The translations under genes and the position numbers were made by a program. Below, piece by piece: positions 1 to 5,208 of a DNA stretch of 5,498 bases (its first letter is position 1; every line of letters starts with the position of its first letter). Below the pieces are notes generated by a model. That model was not told the DNA's origin. It saw only the letters and a program-made list of their open reading frames with translations, and made no database searches. This stretch comes from Methanocalculus sp. (GTDB lineage Archaea > Halobacteriota > Methanomicrobia > Methanomicrobiales > Methanocorpusculaceae): positions 1 through 5,498 of the forward strand of contig NZ_JARVGN010000125.1 in the NCBI RefSeq assembly GCF_029762515.1. Direction: 5' to 3'.

Positions 1-103
1 TTATTGTGTTACTCTTTTTAAATTTTATTTATTTTGATAATACTAAAAATCAAATAGGTATGTTTAAGTTACATTATACGAGATCCCAGTATGGTGTGAT
101 GTT
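1..103 (+). promoter_or_regulatory. AT-rich promoter region of the substrate-binding protein gene
   Basis: The first 80 bases are strongly AT-rich, in contrast to the GC-rich gene that follows, as expected of an archaeal promoter. TATA-like stretches are TTTTTAAATTTT at about 15-26 and CATTATAC at 72-79. I cannot decide which is used: the first would give a leader of roughly 50 nt, the second an almost leaderless transcript. An imperfect AT-rich dyad (TTTT, then TA-A-TA, then AAAA) is centred at base 40 but could be chance in such composition. A GGTG ribosome binding site at 93-96 sits 7 nt before the ATG at 104. Confidence 0.5.
58..79 (+). promoter_or_regulatory. Candidate operator, copy A (GTATGTT...GTTACA...ATAC)
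   Basis: This 22-bp stretch begins GTATGTT, continues with GTTACA after a short spacer, and ends in ATAC, giving an imperfect dyad GTAT...ATAC. A closely similar arrangement occurs at 2402-2424, upstream of the permease genes of the same importer. The position between the AT-rich promoter and the start codon suits a repressor site. The regulator is unknown; a metal-responsive protein of the DtxR or NikR type would be a reasonable guess from context only. Confidence 0.3.
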
Positions 104-1252
104 ATGAACAATCGCATGTTTAGTATTATTTCCGGAGTGCTTTTTATTGCACTCCTCGCAGTTGCGGGATGCGTCGGTGAAGCCGGCCCCTCCGCTTCGA
201 CTGCTGAGCCAGAAGAGATGACCCTGACCGATGGCTTCGGGCGGACGGTGACCTTTGGAACCCCGGTTGAGAGCGTCCTCTGTTCAGGCTCAGGCACGCT
301 CCGGTACCTGGTGTATCTCCAGGGCGAGGATCTCGTCGTCGGTGTCGACAGCATCGAGAAGCAGGGAAGGGAAGTTGAAGGGCGTCCCTATGCGCTTATA
401 CACCGGGATTGGCTCCAGACATTACCGCTCTTTGGTGAGTACCGTGGAAAGGATGATCCCGAGAAGGTGATTGCAATCGGCCCTGATCTCGTCTTCAAGG
501 GTGGATCAAGTGGGACTGCATATGGCACAAGTGCGGCCGAGGCAGATACCCTCCAGGAGAAGACCGGCATTCCCGTGGTGGCATTTGCATATGGTTCGCT
601 GAGGAACCAGGCTGAGAAGACAGAGATGTACACCGCCCTCCGGGTGATGGGCAAGGCGATCGGACATGATGCCCGTGCTGAAGAGGTGATCGCATACATC
701 GAAGTGGCGATGGCAGATCTGGAAGCACGTACCGGCGATATTCCGGCAGCCGAACAGAAGCGGGTCTATATCGGCGGTGTGAGCGCTGCCGGTGCCCATG
801 GCATCATCTCGACCGAACCGGCATACCCGCCATTCCTCTGGCTGCATGCAGATAATGTCGCATCGGGCCTTGGAACCGCACATGTCGATGTGGCGAAAGA
901 GGCGATCGTGGACTGGGATCCCGAGTACATCTTCATTGATGCGGGTACAACCCGGATGGATAATGAAGGCGCTGTCGGGCAGCTGAGGGATGATCCGGCT
1001 CTCAAGGGGCTCTCTGCCGTGAAAGAGGGACGGGTCTATGGAGTGCTTCCGTACAATTTCTATAACACCAACTATGAAACCGTCCTTTCAAATGCCTACT
1101 ATATTGGCAAGGTGCTCTATCCCGACAGGTTTGAGGATATCGATCCTGTAGAGAAGGGTGAGGAGATCATGGCCTTCTTCGTCGGAAAACCGGTCTTTTC
1201 CGAGCTGAACAGCCAGTTCAACAACTTCGGATTCCATCCTGTATCGATCTGA
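104..1252 (+). CDS. ABC importer substrate-binding lipoprotein, FecB/BtuF type (iron complex/cobalamin/metal oxyanion)
   Basis: A 382-residue extracytoplasmic binding protein that should capture the solute outside the membrane and deliver it to the permease and ATPase encoded at 2548-4496. A short signal peptide (Arg4, hydrophobic core about 6-21) ends in the lipobox V-A-G-C, so Cys23 is the likely lipidated residue. A Ser/Ala/Glu-rich linker (about 27-38) follows. The mature domain opens with TDGFGRTVTF (42-51), typical of the PF01497 periplasmic-binding family, then CSGSGTLRYL (60-69), a pattern I associate with archaeal members annotated as iron transporters. The C-terminal lobe contains VDWDPEYIFID, also typical. 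The start at 104 has a GGTG site 7 nt upstream; Met5 is a possible alternative. The gene is convergent with the radical SAM gene and separated from its partner genes. The ligand cannot be read from sequence: iron chelate, cobamide and molybdate/tungstate are all possible in this family. Confidence 0.9.
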   Translation: MNNRMFSIISGVLFIALLAVAGCVGEAGPSASTAEPEEMTLTDGFGRTVTFGTPVESVLCSGSGTLRYLVYLQGEDLVVGVDSIEKQGREVEGRPYALIHRDWLQTLPLFGEYRGKDDPEKVIAIGPDLVFKGGSSGTAYGTSAAEADTLQEKTGIPVVAFAYGSLRNQAEKTEMYTALRVMGKAIGHDARAEEVIAYIEVAMADLEARTGDIPAAEQKRVYIGGVSAAGAHGIISTEPAYPPFLWLHADNVASGLGTAHVDVAKEAIVDWDPEYIFIDAGTTRMDNEGAVGQLRDDPALKGLSAVKEGRVYGVLPYNFYNTNYETVLSNAYYIGKVLYPDRFEDIDPVEKGEEIMAFFVGKPVFSELNSQFNNFGFHPVSI

Positions 1253-1281
1253 GAAAAGATCCTCCTCTCACCCATCTTTTC
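1253..1281. terminator. Probable bidirectional terminator between convergent genes
   Basis: A perfect 8-bp inverted repeat, GAAAAGAT (1253-1260) and ATCTTTTC (1274-1281), flanks a 13-nt pyrimidine-rich loop. It begins immediately after the stop codon of the binding-protein gene and lies 14 nt beyond the stop codon of the opposite gene. Each strand carries a TTTT run at the end of the repeat. Archaeal RNA polymerase terminates at T-runs with or without hairpins, so serving both transcripts from one element is plausible. Function is inferred from position and structure. Confidence 0.55.
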
Positions 1282-1295
1282 GTGCAATGGTGTCT

Positions 1296-2270
1296 TCAGT
1301 GGTTCTCTTCTCTCTTCGAATCGGTTTCATCCGGAAGAGTGCTGCTGTAAAAGGTGCCGCGGGCGCCCCGGTATGACCTGATCTCTTCTGCCTTCTCAAG
1401 ATCACGCAGAATCTTTGCCACCTCGCCGCCGGACATGCCGGTGAGTGTAATAATATCCTCAATTGTCGAGGGGCGGCGGGAGAGCATCGCGCTGATCATC
1501 TCTTTCTCCTCCCCCAGTACGCCCGCTGATCCCGAAACCGGCGGTGAAAGGTTGATGATCTGAGTGATCTCTTCTCCAAGGAGCAACCGTATCCTGTTGA
1601 GGTCGGTTTCAGATGCCGCCTGTACCCAGCTCTCCGGGGCGGGGCGGTCGAGCGTGTTCAGCTGTACGCGATCGGGATTGATCGTTTTGATTGCGTCACT
1701 GAGCAGGGCGAGCTCTTCATCTGTCGTATTGATCTTTGGAATGATGAAGACCTCAAGCCAGATCTCCCCCCGGTACTCCCGCCTGAACTCTTCCATCCCT
1801 TTGATGATTGCGTCGATCGAGAGGGATGGATGGGGGCGGTGGATCGCTTCAAATGTCTCCTGTTTTGCCGAGGTGAGTGTGGGTATCACCCGATCTGCTG
1901 CCATCAGCTCTCCCCTCACATCCGGCCGGGTGAGGAGGCTCCCGTTTGTGAGAACACTGATAGTGTATGCAGGAAACTCCTCTTTTACCATAGCAATCAC
2001 GTTTCCAAGCGAGAGTGAGAGGGTCGGCTCACCTGATCCGGCAAAAGTGACCGAGTCGAGATCCGGGCTTGTGGAGAGGAGGCTCCTGAGTTCTTCCATC
2101 ACCTCGTCTTCTGGGATGAATGCGGCCCGCTGAACCGTCTGCATGGTGGTCTCCCCGCATTCGCAATAGACGCAGTTGTATGAACAGGTCTTATACGGGA
2201 TGAGATCGATCCCAAGCGATCTGCCGAGCCGGTGCGATGCTACCGGGCCAAAGATATGCCGATATTTCAT
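1296..2270 (-). CDS. Radical SAM protein (COG0731 type) with C-terminal winged-helix domain
   Basis: A 324-residue cytoplasmic iron-sulfur enzyme that should cleave S-adenosylmethionine to start radical chemistry; its substrate is unknown. The cluster-binding motif CxxxCxxC is Cys29, Cys33 and Cys36, with an extra Cys38 two residues on. GSGEPT at 78-83 fits the SAM-binding glycine motif. The opening residues, up to GIDLIPYKTC, resemble proteins of COG0731, the group that also holds the archaeal wyosine enzyme TYW1, but this is not evidence for a wyosine role. Residues about 254-312 resemble a winged helix (STIEDIITLTGMSGGEVAKI as helix-turn-helix, then a basic wing). A 28-residue longer form could start at 2354, but I chose 2270 because GGAGGAG lies 5 nt upstream and the conserved family start falls here. 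The gene is transcribed against all its neighbours and splits the importer genes; nothing seen links it to transport. Confidence 0.85.
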   Translation of the reverse strand: MKYRHIFGPVASHRLGRSLGIDLIPYKTCSYNCVYCECGETTMQTVQRAAFIPEDEVMEELRSLLSTSPDLDSVTFAGSGEPTLSLSLGNVIAMVKEEFPAYTISVLTNGSLLTRPDVRGELMAADRVIPTLTSAKQETFEAIHRPHPSLSIDAIIKGMEEFRREYRGEIWLEVFIIPKINTTDEELALLSDAIKTINPDRVQLNTLDRPAPESWVQAASETDLNRIRLLLGEEITQIINLSPPVSGSAGVLGEEKEMISAMLSRRPSTIEDIITLTGMSGGEVAKILRDLEKAEEIRSYRGARGTFYSSTLPDETDSKREENH

Positions 2271-2273
2271 CTG

Positions 2274-2280
2274 CTCCTCC
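2274..2280 (-). promoter_or_regulatory. Strong ribosome binding site that decides the radical SAM start
   Basis: On the minus strand the sequence reads GGAGGAG, with the GGAGG core at 2276-2280, five nucleotides before the ATG at 2270-2268. The upstream alternative ATG (2354-2352) has only a short G-run before it, so this site supports the shorter protein. Confidence 0.7.
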
Positions 2281-2401
2281 TGCTTCTGGTGACTTGGGTT
2301 TCTCCTGAGATAACTGCTTCTTTTGCTGCATGGTATGTACCGGCCTTTCGCCATTTATTCCCCAAAATATGCTTATTATTGCTTATTTTCCAGTAAATGC
2401 C

Positions 2402-2424
2402 GTATGTTGGTTACAGAGACATAC
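2402..2424 (+). promoter_or_regulatory. Candidate operator, copy B (perfect GTATGT/ACATAC dyad)
   Basis: A perfect 6-bp inverted repeat, GTATGT (2402-2407) and ACATAC (2419-2424), with 11 bp between the arms. It also contains GTATGTT followed by GTTACA, the same bipartite words found at 58-79 upstream of the binding-protein gene, with spacing shifted by 2 bp. Its place between divergent promoters and upstream of the permease operon fits a transcription factor site. The factor and its signal are unknown. Confidence 0.35.
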
Positions 2425-2484
2425 TCGATTCATAACAAATTCAAAAAGGATATTCTTATTTAGTCCTTTATCCTACATTGATCT

Positions 2485-2491
2485 GAGGGAG
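2485..2491 (+). promoter_or_regulatory. Shine-Dalgarno site GAGGGAG before the small ORF
   Basis: GAGGGAG lies 4 nt upstream of the ATG at 2496 (7 nt if the GAGG core is used). It is the only good ribosome binding site upstream of the permease gene, and it faces the ATG of the short reading frame rather than either GTG candidate of the permease. This makes it key to deciding how translation of this operon begins. Confidence 0.6.
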
Positions 2492-2495
2492 TATA

Positions 2496-2591
2496 ATGAA
2501 TCTTAAAATTCGTATTAAACTGCTCCATAACCAACCAGCCGGACTCCGTGGCATCTCCGGCACAATACAGGCAGAGATCAGGGGTGGATAA
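2496..2591 (+). CDS. Small 31-residue ORF overlapping the permease start (leader peptide or frameshifted permease N-terminus)
   Basis: The frame begins with ATG at 2496, just after a strong GAGGGAG site, and ends at TAA 2589-2591. The product starts MNLKIRIKLLHNQPAG and ends QAEIRGG; it is basic, with no recognisable domain, signal or transmembrane segment. From 2538 to 2580 its codons (GCC, GGC, ATC, TCC, CAG, GAG) look native to this genome, more so than the overlapping permease frame over the same bases. It overlaps the permease GTG at 2584 by 8 bp. Three readings are open: a translated leader that couples to the permease, a small independent protein, or the true permease N-terminus separated by one extra G in the GGGG run at 2581-2584. 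I cannot tell these apart from one sequence. Confidence 0.4.
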   Translation: MNLKIRIKLLHNQPAGLRGISGTIQAEIRGG

Positions 2592-3666
2592 TCCATTGCA
2601 TTTCGCAGATGGCGAGCTCCCCGAAGATTACCTGAAATATACCCACCGGAAGGTTCTCTGGATACTTGGTGGGATTCTTGCCCTCTTCTTCATGCTCATC
2701 CTCTCGATCTCGGTCGGGGCTGTCCAAATTCCTCCCTATGAAGTCTTCATGACCCTGATCGGCCAGAACCTCACCGATAAGTGGGATCGGATCATCTGGA
2801 ATATCCGGCTCCCCCAGGCGCTTGCGGCGATCATCTGCGGAGCAGGGCTTGCGGTTGCCGGGGTTGCGATGCAGTCGATCCTGAGAAACCCGCTTGCCTC
2901 GCCTTTTACGCTCGGTATCTCAAATGCGGGTGCGTTTGGTGCGGCGGTTGCTATCATCTTCCTTGGAACCGGCAGGATGACCTCGACGACTGCGGGTGCG
3001 GTGATCATCAATAATCCCTATGTAACAACCATCTGTGCCTTCATCTTCTGCATGCTCGCAACCGTTGCGATCATCGCGATCGCAAAGATCAAGGCTTCAT
3101 CGCCGGAGGTCGTGATCCTCGCCGGTGTCGCTCTCTCCTCGCTCTTTACCGCAGGGGTGATGTTCCTCCAGTATTTCTCGGATGATGCACAGCTTGCCGC
3201 GGTTGTCCACTGGACATTCGGCGATGTCGGGCGTGCCGGATGGCCTGAAGTCTACCTGATGGGGGCGATTGTGATTGTTGCATGTATCTACTTCATCGCA
3301 AACCGCTGGAACTACAATGCGATGGATGCCGGTGACGAGACAGCAAAGGGGCTTGGGGTAAATGTCGAGCAGCTCAGGAATGTCGGCATGATCGTTGCCG
3401 CACTGGTAACAGCTGTCCTCGTCTCGTTCCTCGGCGTGATCGGTTTTGTCGGGCTCGTCTGCCCGCATATGGTCAGGCGGATCATAGGCGATGAGCAGCG
3501 GTACCTGATTCCGGGATCGATTGTGATGGGAGCCCTTCTCCTCCTTGTATCTGATACCGTTGCCAGGCTGATTGTCGCACCCTATGTCCTCCCGGTTGCG
3601 ATATTAACAGCGTTCATGGGTGCTCCGGTATTCATCTACCTGCTGCTGCGGGGGTATCACCGATGA
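2548..3666 (+). CDS. ABC importer permease, FecCD/BtuC family
   Basis: Integral membrane subunit of a type II importer; two copies would form the channel for the solute delivered by the lipoprotein at 104-1252. The frame gives 372 residues from GTG 2548. After a hydrophilic N-terminus (1-33) it is mostly transmembrane, with a first helix about 36-57 and further hydrophobic blocks to about 367, consistent with the roughly ten helices of BtuC. Family hallmarks are RLPQALAAIICGAGLAVAG (87-105), NPLASPFTLGISNAGAFGAA (114-133), the ATPase-coupling GDETAKGLGV (262-271), GFVGLVCPHMVRR (299-311) and the C-terminal LPVAILTAFMGAP (348-360). The start is uncertain: GTG 2548 has no ribosome binding site, while GTG 2584 (360 residues, beginning M-D-N-P-L) overlaps the stop of the small ORF and may be translated by coupling. 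The stop overlaps the ATPase start as ATGA. Confidence 0.93.
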   Translation: MASPAQYRQRSGVDNPLHFADGELPEDYLKYTHRKVLWILGGILALFFMLILSISVGAVQIPPYEVFMTLIGQNLTDKWDRIIWNIRLPQALAAIICGAGLAVAGVAMQSILRNPLASPFTLGISNAGAFGAAVAIIFLGTGRMTSTTAGAVIINNPYVTTICAFIFCMLATVAIIAIAKIKASSPEVVILAGVALSSLFTAGVMFLQYFSDDAQLAAVVHWTFGDVGRAGWPEVYLMGAIVIVACIYFIANRWNYNAMDAGDETAKGLGVNVEQLRNVGMIVAALVTAVLVSFLGVIGFVGLVCPHMVRRIIGDEQRYLIPGSIVMGALLLLVSDTVARLIVAPYVLPVAILTAFMGAPVFIYLLLRGYHR

Positions 3667-4496
3667 TCCTCAATGTTGATGAACTGAAGTTTATGTACCG
3701 GAACAAGGGGATCCTCGACGAGATTGCATTCTCCATCAACGAAGGCGAGATTGTTGCGATCCTCGGCCCAAACGGTGTCGGGAAGACAACACTCCTCAAA
3801 TGCCTAAACCGGATCCTTGTTCCGAAGCAGGGTGCGGTCTCTGTCTGCGGCGATATGATTGATTCGCTTGAACTGATGGAGATAGCACGGCGGATCGGCT
3901 ATGTTCCCCAGCGGGTGGAGACCGGCAGACTAACCGGCTTTGATGCCGTCCTCCTTGGCAGGAGGCCGCATATCGGCTGGAATGTTTCTGAGAAGGATCT
4001 CAGGATCGTCGAGGCGGCATTCCGGACATTTGGGATCGAGCGCCTCCGCCTCCACTACATCGACGAGATGAGCGGTGGCGAACTTCAGATGGTCGCCATT
4101 GCACGGGCGTTTGTCCAGGAGCCGAAGATCCTTCTGCTGGACGAGCCGACGAGTGCGCTTGACCTGAAGAACCAGATCGAGATTTTACATCGGATCACCC
4201 ATATCGTTACAGAGCACAACATTGCTGTCGTTATGACGATGCATGACCTGAATACGGCTCTTCGGTATGCAGACCGTTTCATCCTTTTAAAGGATCAGTC
4301 CATCCATACCTGTGGCGATAAGAATGTTATCACCGCAGATGAGATAGAGGCGGTTTACGGCGTCCCGGTGATGATCGGGGAGCTTGAAGGGGTTCCTTGT
4401 GTCATCCCCCGGTGCCTCTGCAATGGAAATGGGAATGGAAAGAAAACGAAGATACCACAGGACGAAGAAGGTAGTACTTATGTGCGAAACTCATGA
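3663..4496 (+). CDS. ABC importer ATPase subunit, FepC/BtuD family
   Basis: Cytoplasmic ATPase (277 residues) that powers the importer. All catalytic motifs are intact: Walker A GPNGVGKTT (35-43), Q-loop Gln83, signature MSGGELQ (136-142), Walker B ILLLDE with catalytic Glu161, D-loop SALD (164-167) and switch His194. The linker TGFDAVLLGRRPHIGW (91-106) is typical of iron-complex/cobalamin importers (COG1120). The ATG overlaps the permease stop by 4 bp, and GGGGGT at 3650-3655 lies 7 nt upstream, so translation is likely coupled. The family core ends near residue 248; after it comes a polar tail of about 30 residues with CNGNGNGKK and an acidic segment, which seems non-conserved and overlaps the start of the next gene by 17 bp. 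Confidence 0.95.
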   Translation: MILNVDELKFMYRNKGILDEIAFSINEGEIVAILGPNGVGKTTLLKCLNRILVPKQGAVSVCGDMIDSLELMEIARRIGYVPQRVETGRLTGFDAVLLGRRPHIGWNVSEKDLRIVEAAFRTFGIERLRLHYIDEMSGGELQMVAIARAFVQEPKILLLDEPTSALDLKNQIEILHRITHIVTEHNIAVVMTMHDLNTALRYADRFILLKDQSIHTCGDKNVITADEIEAVYGVPVMIGELEGVPCVIPRCLCNGNGNGKKTKIPQDEEGSTYVRNS

Positions 4497-5115
4497 TCAC
4501 CATCATTTTGACTCAACCGGGAAATACCCGGCATTTGAAGAGTGTGTGACATTCCACGGCCATTCATGCCCCGGACTAGCAACGGGGTACCGTGCCGCCC
4601 TTGCCGCAATGCAGGCGCTTTCTGTTGCCCGCCCCTATGATGAGGAGCTTGTGACGGTTGCCGAGACCAATGCCTGCGGTGTTGATGCAATCCAGCTTGT
4701 GACCGGCTGCACTGCCGGGAAGGGAAACCTGATCATCCATGATTATGGCAAGCATGTCTTCACCTTCTATTCGCGTGAGAAGAACAAAGGGGTCAGGATC
4801 CTGATCAAAAACCGCGATGCGCCAGACAGGGAAGAGATGGATACCCTGCGGAAGAAGGTCTTCTCCGGCACTGCAACTGAGCCGGAAGAGAAGCGGTTCT
4901 ATGAGCTGATGGCAGAGGCAACCGAGGCAGTTCTCTCAATTCCGCAGGATGAGATGCTCACCGTCACCGAGGTTTCGTTCAATCCGCCAGAGAAGGCCCG
5001 GATCTTTACCACCGTCATCTGCCCGGACTGCGGTGAGCCGGTTGCGGATGCAAAGATGCAGACGGTGAACGGCAAGACTGTCTGTGCCACCTGTGCTCTG
5101 CCGAAAACAGATTAA
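4480..5115 (+). CDS. fmdE: FmdE-family metal-binding protein with C-terminal zinc ribbon
   Basis: A 211-residue soluble protein of the FmdE family (PF02663), named from the molybdenum formylmethanofuran dehydrogenase operon of methanogens; the biochemical role is not established. The diagnostic FHGHSCPGLATGY spans 25-37, with His26, His28 and Cys30 as likely metal ligands, followed by NACGVDAIQLVTGCTAGKGN (64-83) carrying Cys66 and Cys77. A zinc ribbon closes the protein: Cys181/Cys184 (CPDCGE) and Cys202/Cys205 (CATC). The N-terminus MCETHDHHHFD adds one Cys and four His. I chose ATG 4480 because GAAGGT lies 7 nt upstream; the same frame is open back to an ATG at 4384, but that segment lies inside the ATPase gene and encodes an unrelated basic stretch. 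Overlap with the ATPase gene by 17 bp places it in the importer operon, suggesting handling of the imported metal or sensing of its supply. Confidence 0.88.
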   Translation: MCETHDHHHFDSTGKYPAFEECVTFHGHSCPGLATGYRAALAAMQALSVARPYDEELVTVAETNACGVDAIQLVTGCTAGKGNLIIHDYGKHVFTFYSREKNKGVRILIKNRDAPDREEMDTLRKKVFSGTATEPEEKRFYELMAEATEAVLSIPQDEMLTVTEVSFNPPEKARIFTTVICPDCGEPVADAKMQTVNGKTVCATCALPKTD

Positions 5116-5116
5116 A

Positions 5117-5130
5117 ATCCCTTTTTTCCC
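5117..5130 (+). terminator. T-rich transcription terminator after the importer-fmdE operon
   Basis: A run of six T (5122-5127), flanked by C triplets, begins 7 nt after the fmdE stop codon. Oligo-T on the coding strand is the usual archaeal termination signal. A weak GC hairpin, GCCGGA (5141-5146) with TTCGGC (5153-5158), lies downstream but is not followed by a T-run. Confidence 0.5.
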
Positions 5131-5163
5131 ACGTTAAATGGCCGGATCTTTGTTCGGCGATAT

Positions 5164-5208
5164 CAAAAAAGTCTATATGCTCTCCTCTCCTCTCTCTCCT
5201 GTGGTCTG
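5164..5208 (+). promoter_or_regulatory. TATA-type promoter and pyrimidine-only leader of the osmoprotectant gene
   Basis: An A-run (5165-5170) followed by GTCTATATGC (5171-5180) fits an archaeal BRE and TATA box. Initiation about 25 bp downstream would fall near 5200, leaving a leader of roughly 10 nt before the ATG at 5209. Bases 5180-5200 are exclusively C and T, arranged in CTCTCC-like repeats. Only a weak GTGGT precedes the ATG, so translation may be nearly leaderless. The new promoter and the upstream T-run mark this gene as a separate transcription unit from the importer operon. Confidence 0.5.

Larger units (their letters stand above)
2271..2495. promoter_or_regulatory. Divergent intergenic region with promoters for both flanking operons
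   Basis: These 225 bp separate the leftward radical SAM gene from the rightward importer genes, and the central 150 bp are AT-rich. For the rightward operon, the best TATA-like segment is GATATTCTTATTTAG at about 2449-2463, preceded by an A-rich stretch that could act as BRE; this would start RNA near 2485-2490, giving a very short leader before the ATG at 2496. AAAGGA (2445-2450) and TCCTTT (2464-2469) form a 6-bp inverted repeat around that segment. For the leftward gene, AT-rich sequence at 2360-2390 may hold the promoter; it includes the direct repeat GCTTATT at 2371-2377 and 2381-2387. Exact promoter elements are uncertain. Confidence 0.5.

Noticed and set aside
64..354. A 96-codon minus-strand frame covering the promoter and start of the binding-protein gene
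   Set aside because: It runs antisense through the signal peptide region and ends in the AT-rich promoter; no family resemblance.
506..883. A 125-codon open frame on the - strand inside the binding-protein gene, with several Cys/His
   Set aside because: It is antisense to a convincing lipoprotein gene, has low-complexity composition and shows no domain or ribosome binding site.
1564..2133. A 189-codon open frame on the + strand opposite the radical SAM gene
   Set aside because: It lies entirely antisense to a well-supported gene with intact cluster motifs, is Ser/Arg-rich as expected of the reverse complement of GC-rich codons, and has no recognisable domain.
2271..2354. A longer start for the radical SAM gene at 2354
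   Set aside because: The extra 28 residues are basic and unlike the family, while the shorter start has GGAGGAG 5 nt upstream.
2371..2387. Short direct repeat GCTTATT ATT GCTTATT as a possible CRISPR or iteron element
   Set aside because: Only two 7-bp copies in AT-rich DNA; far too little for an array or origin, so mentioned only as part of the intergenic region.
3097..3468. A 123-codon minus-strand frame inside the permease, rich in charged, Cys and His residues
   Set aside because: It is the antisense shadow of hydrophobic transmembrane codons, which predictably read as polar residues in reverse.
4384..4479. A longer start for the FmdE gene, adding 32 residues
   Set aside because: The extension lies within the ATPase gene, lacks a ribosome binding site, and encodes a basic stretch unlike FmdE; ATG 4480 has GAAGGT at good spacing.
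5141..5158. Hairpin GCCGGA/TTCGGC downstream of the fmdE terminator
   Set aside because: Only six base pairs including a G-U, with no following T-run and no riboswitch-like surrounding structure; likely chance.
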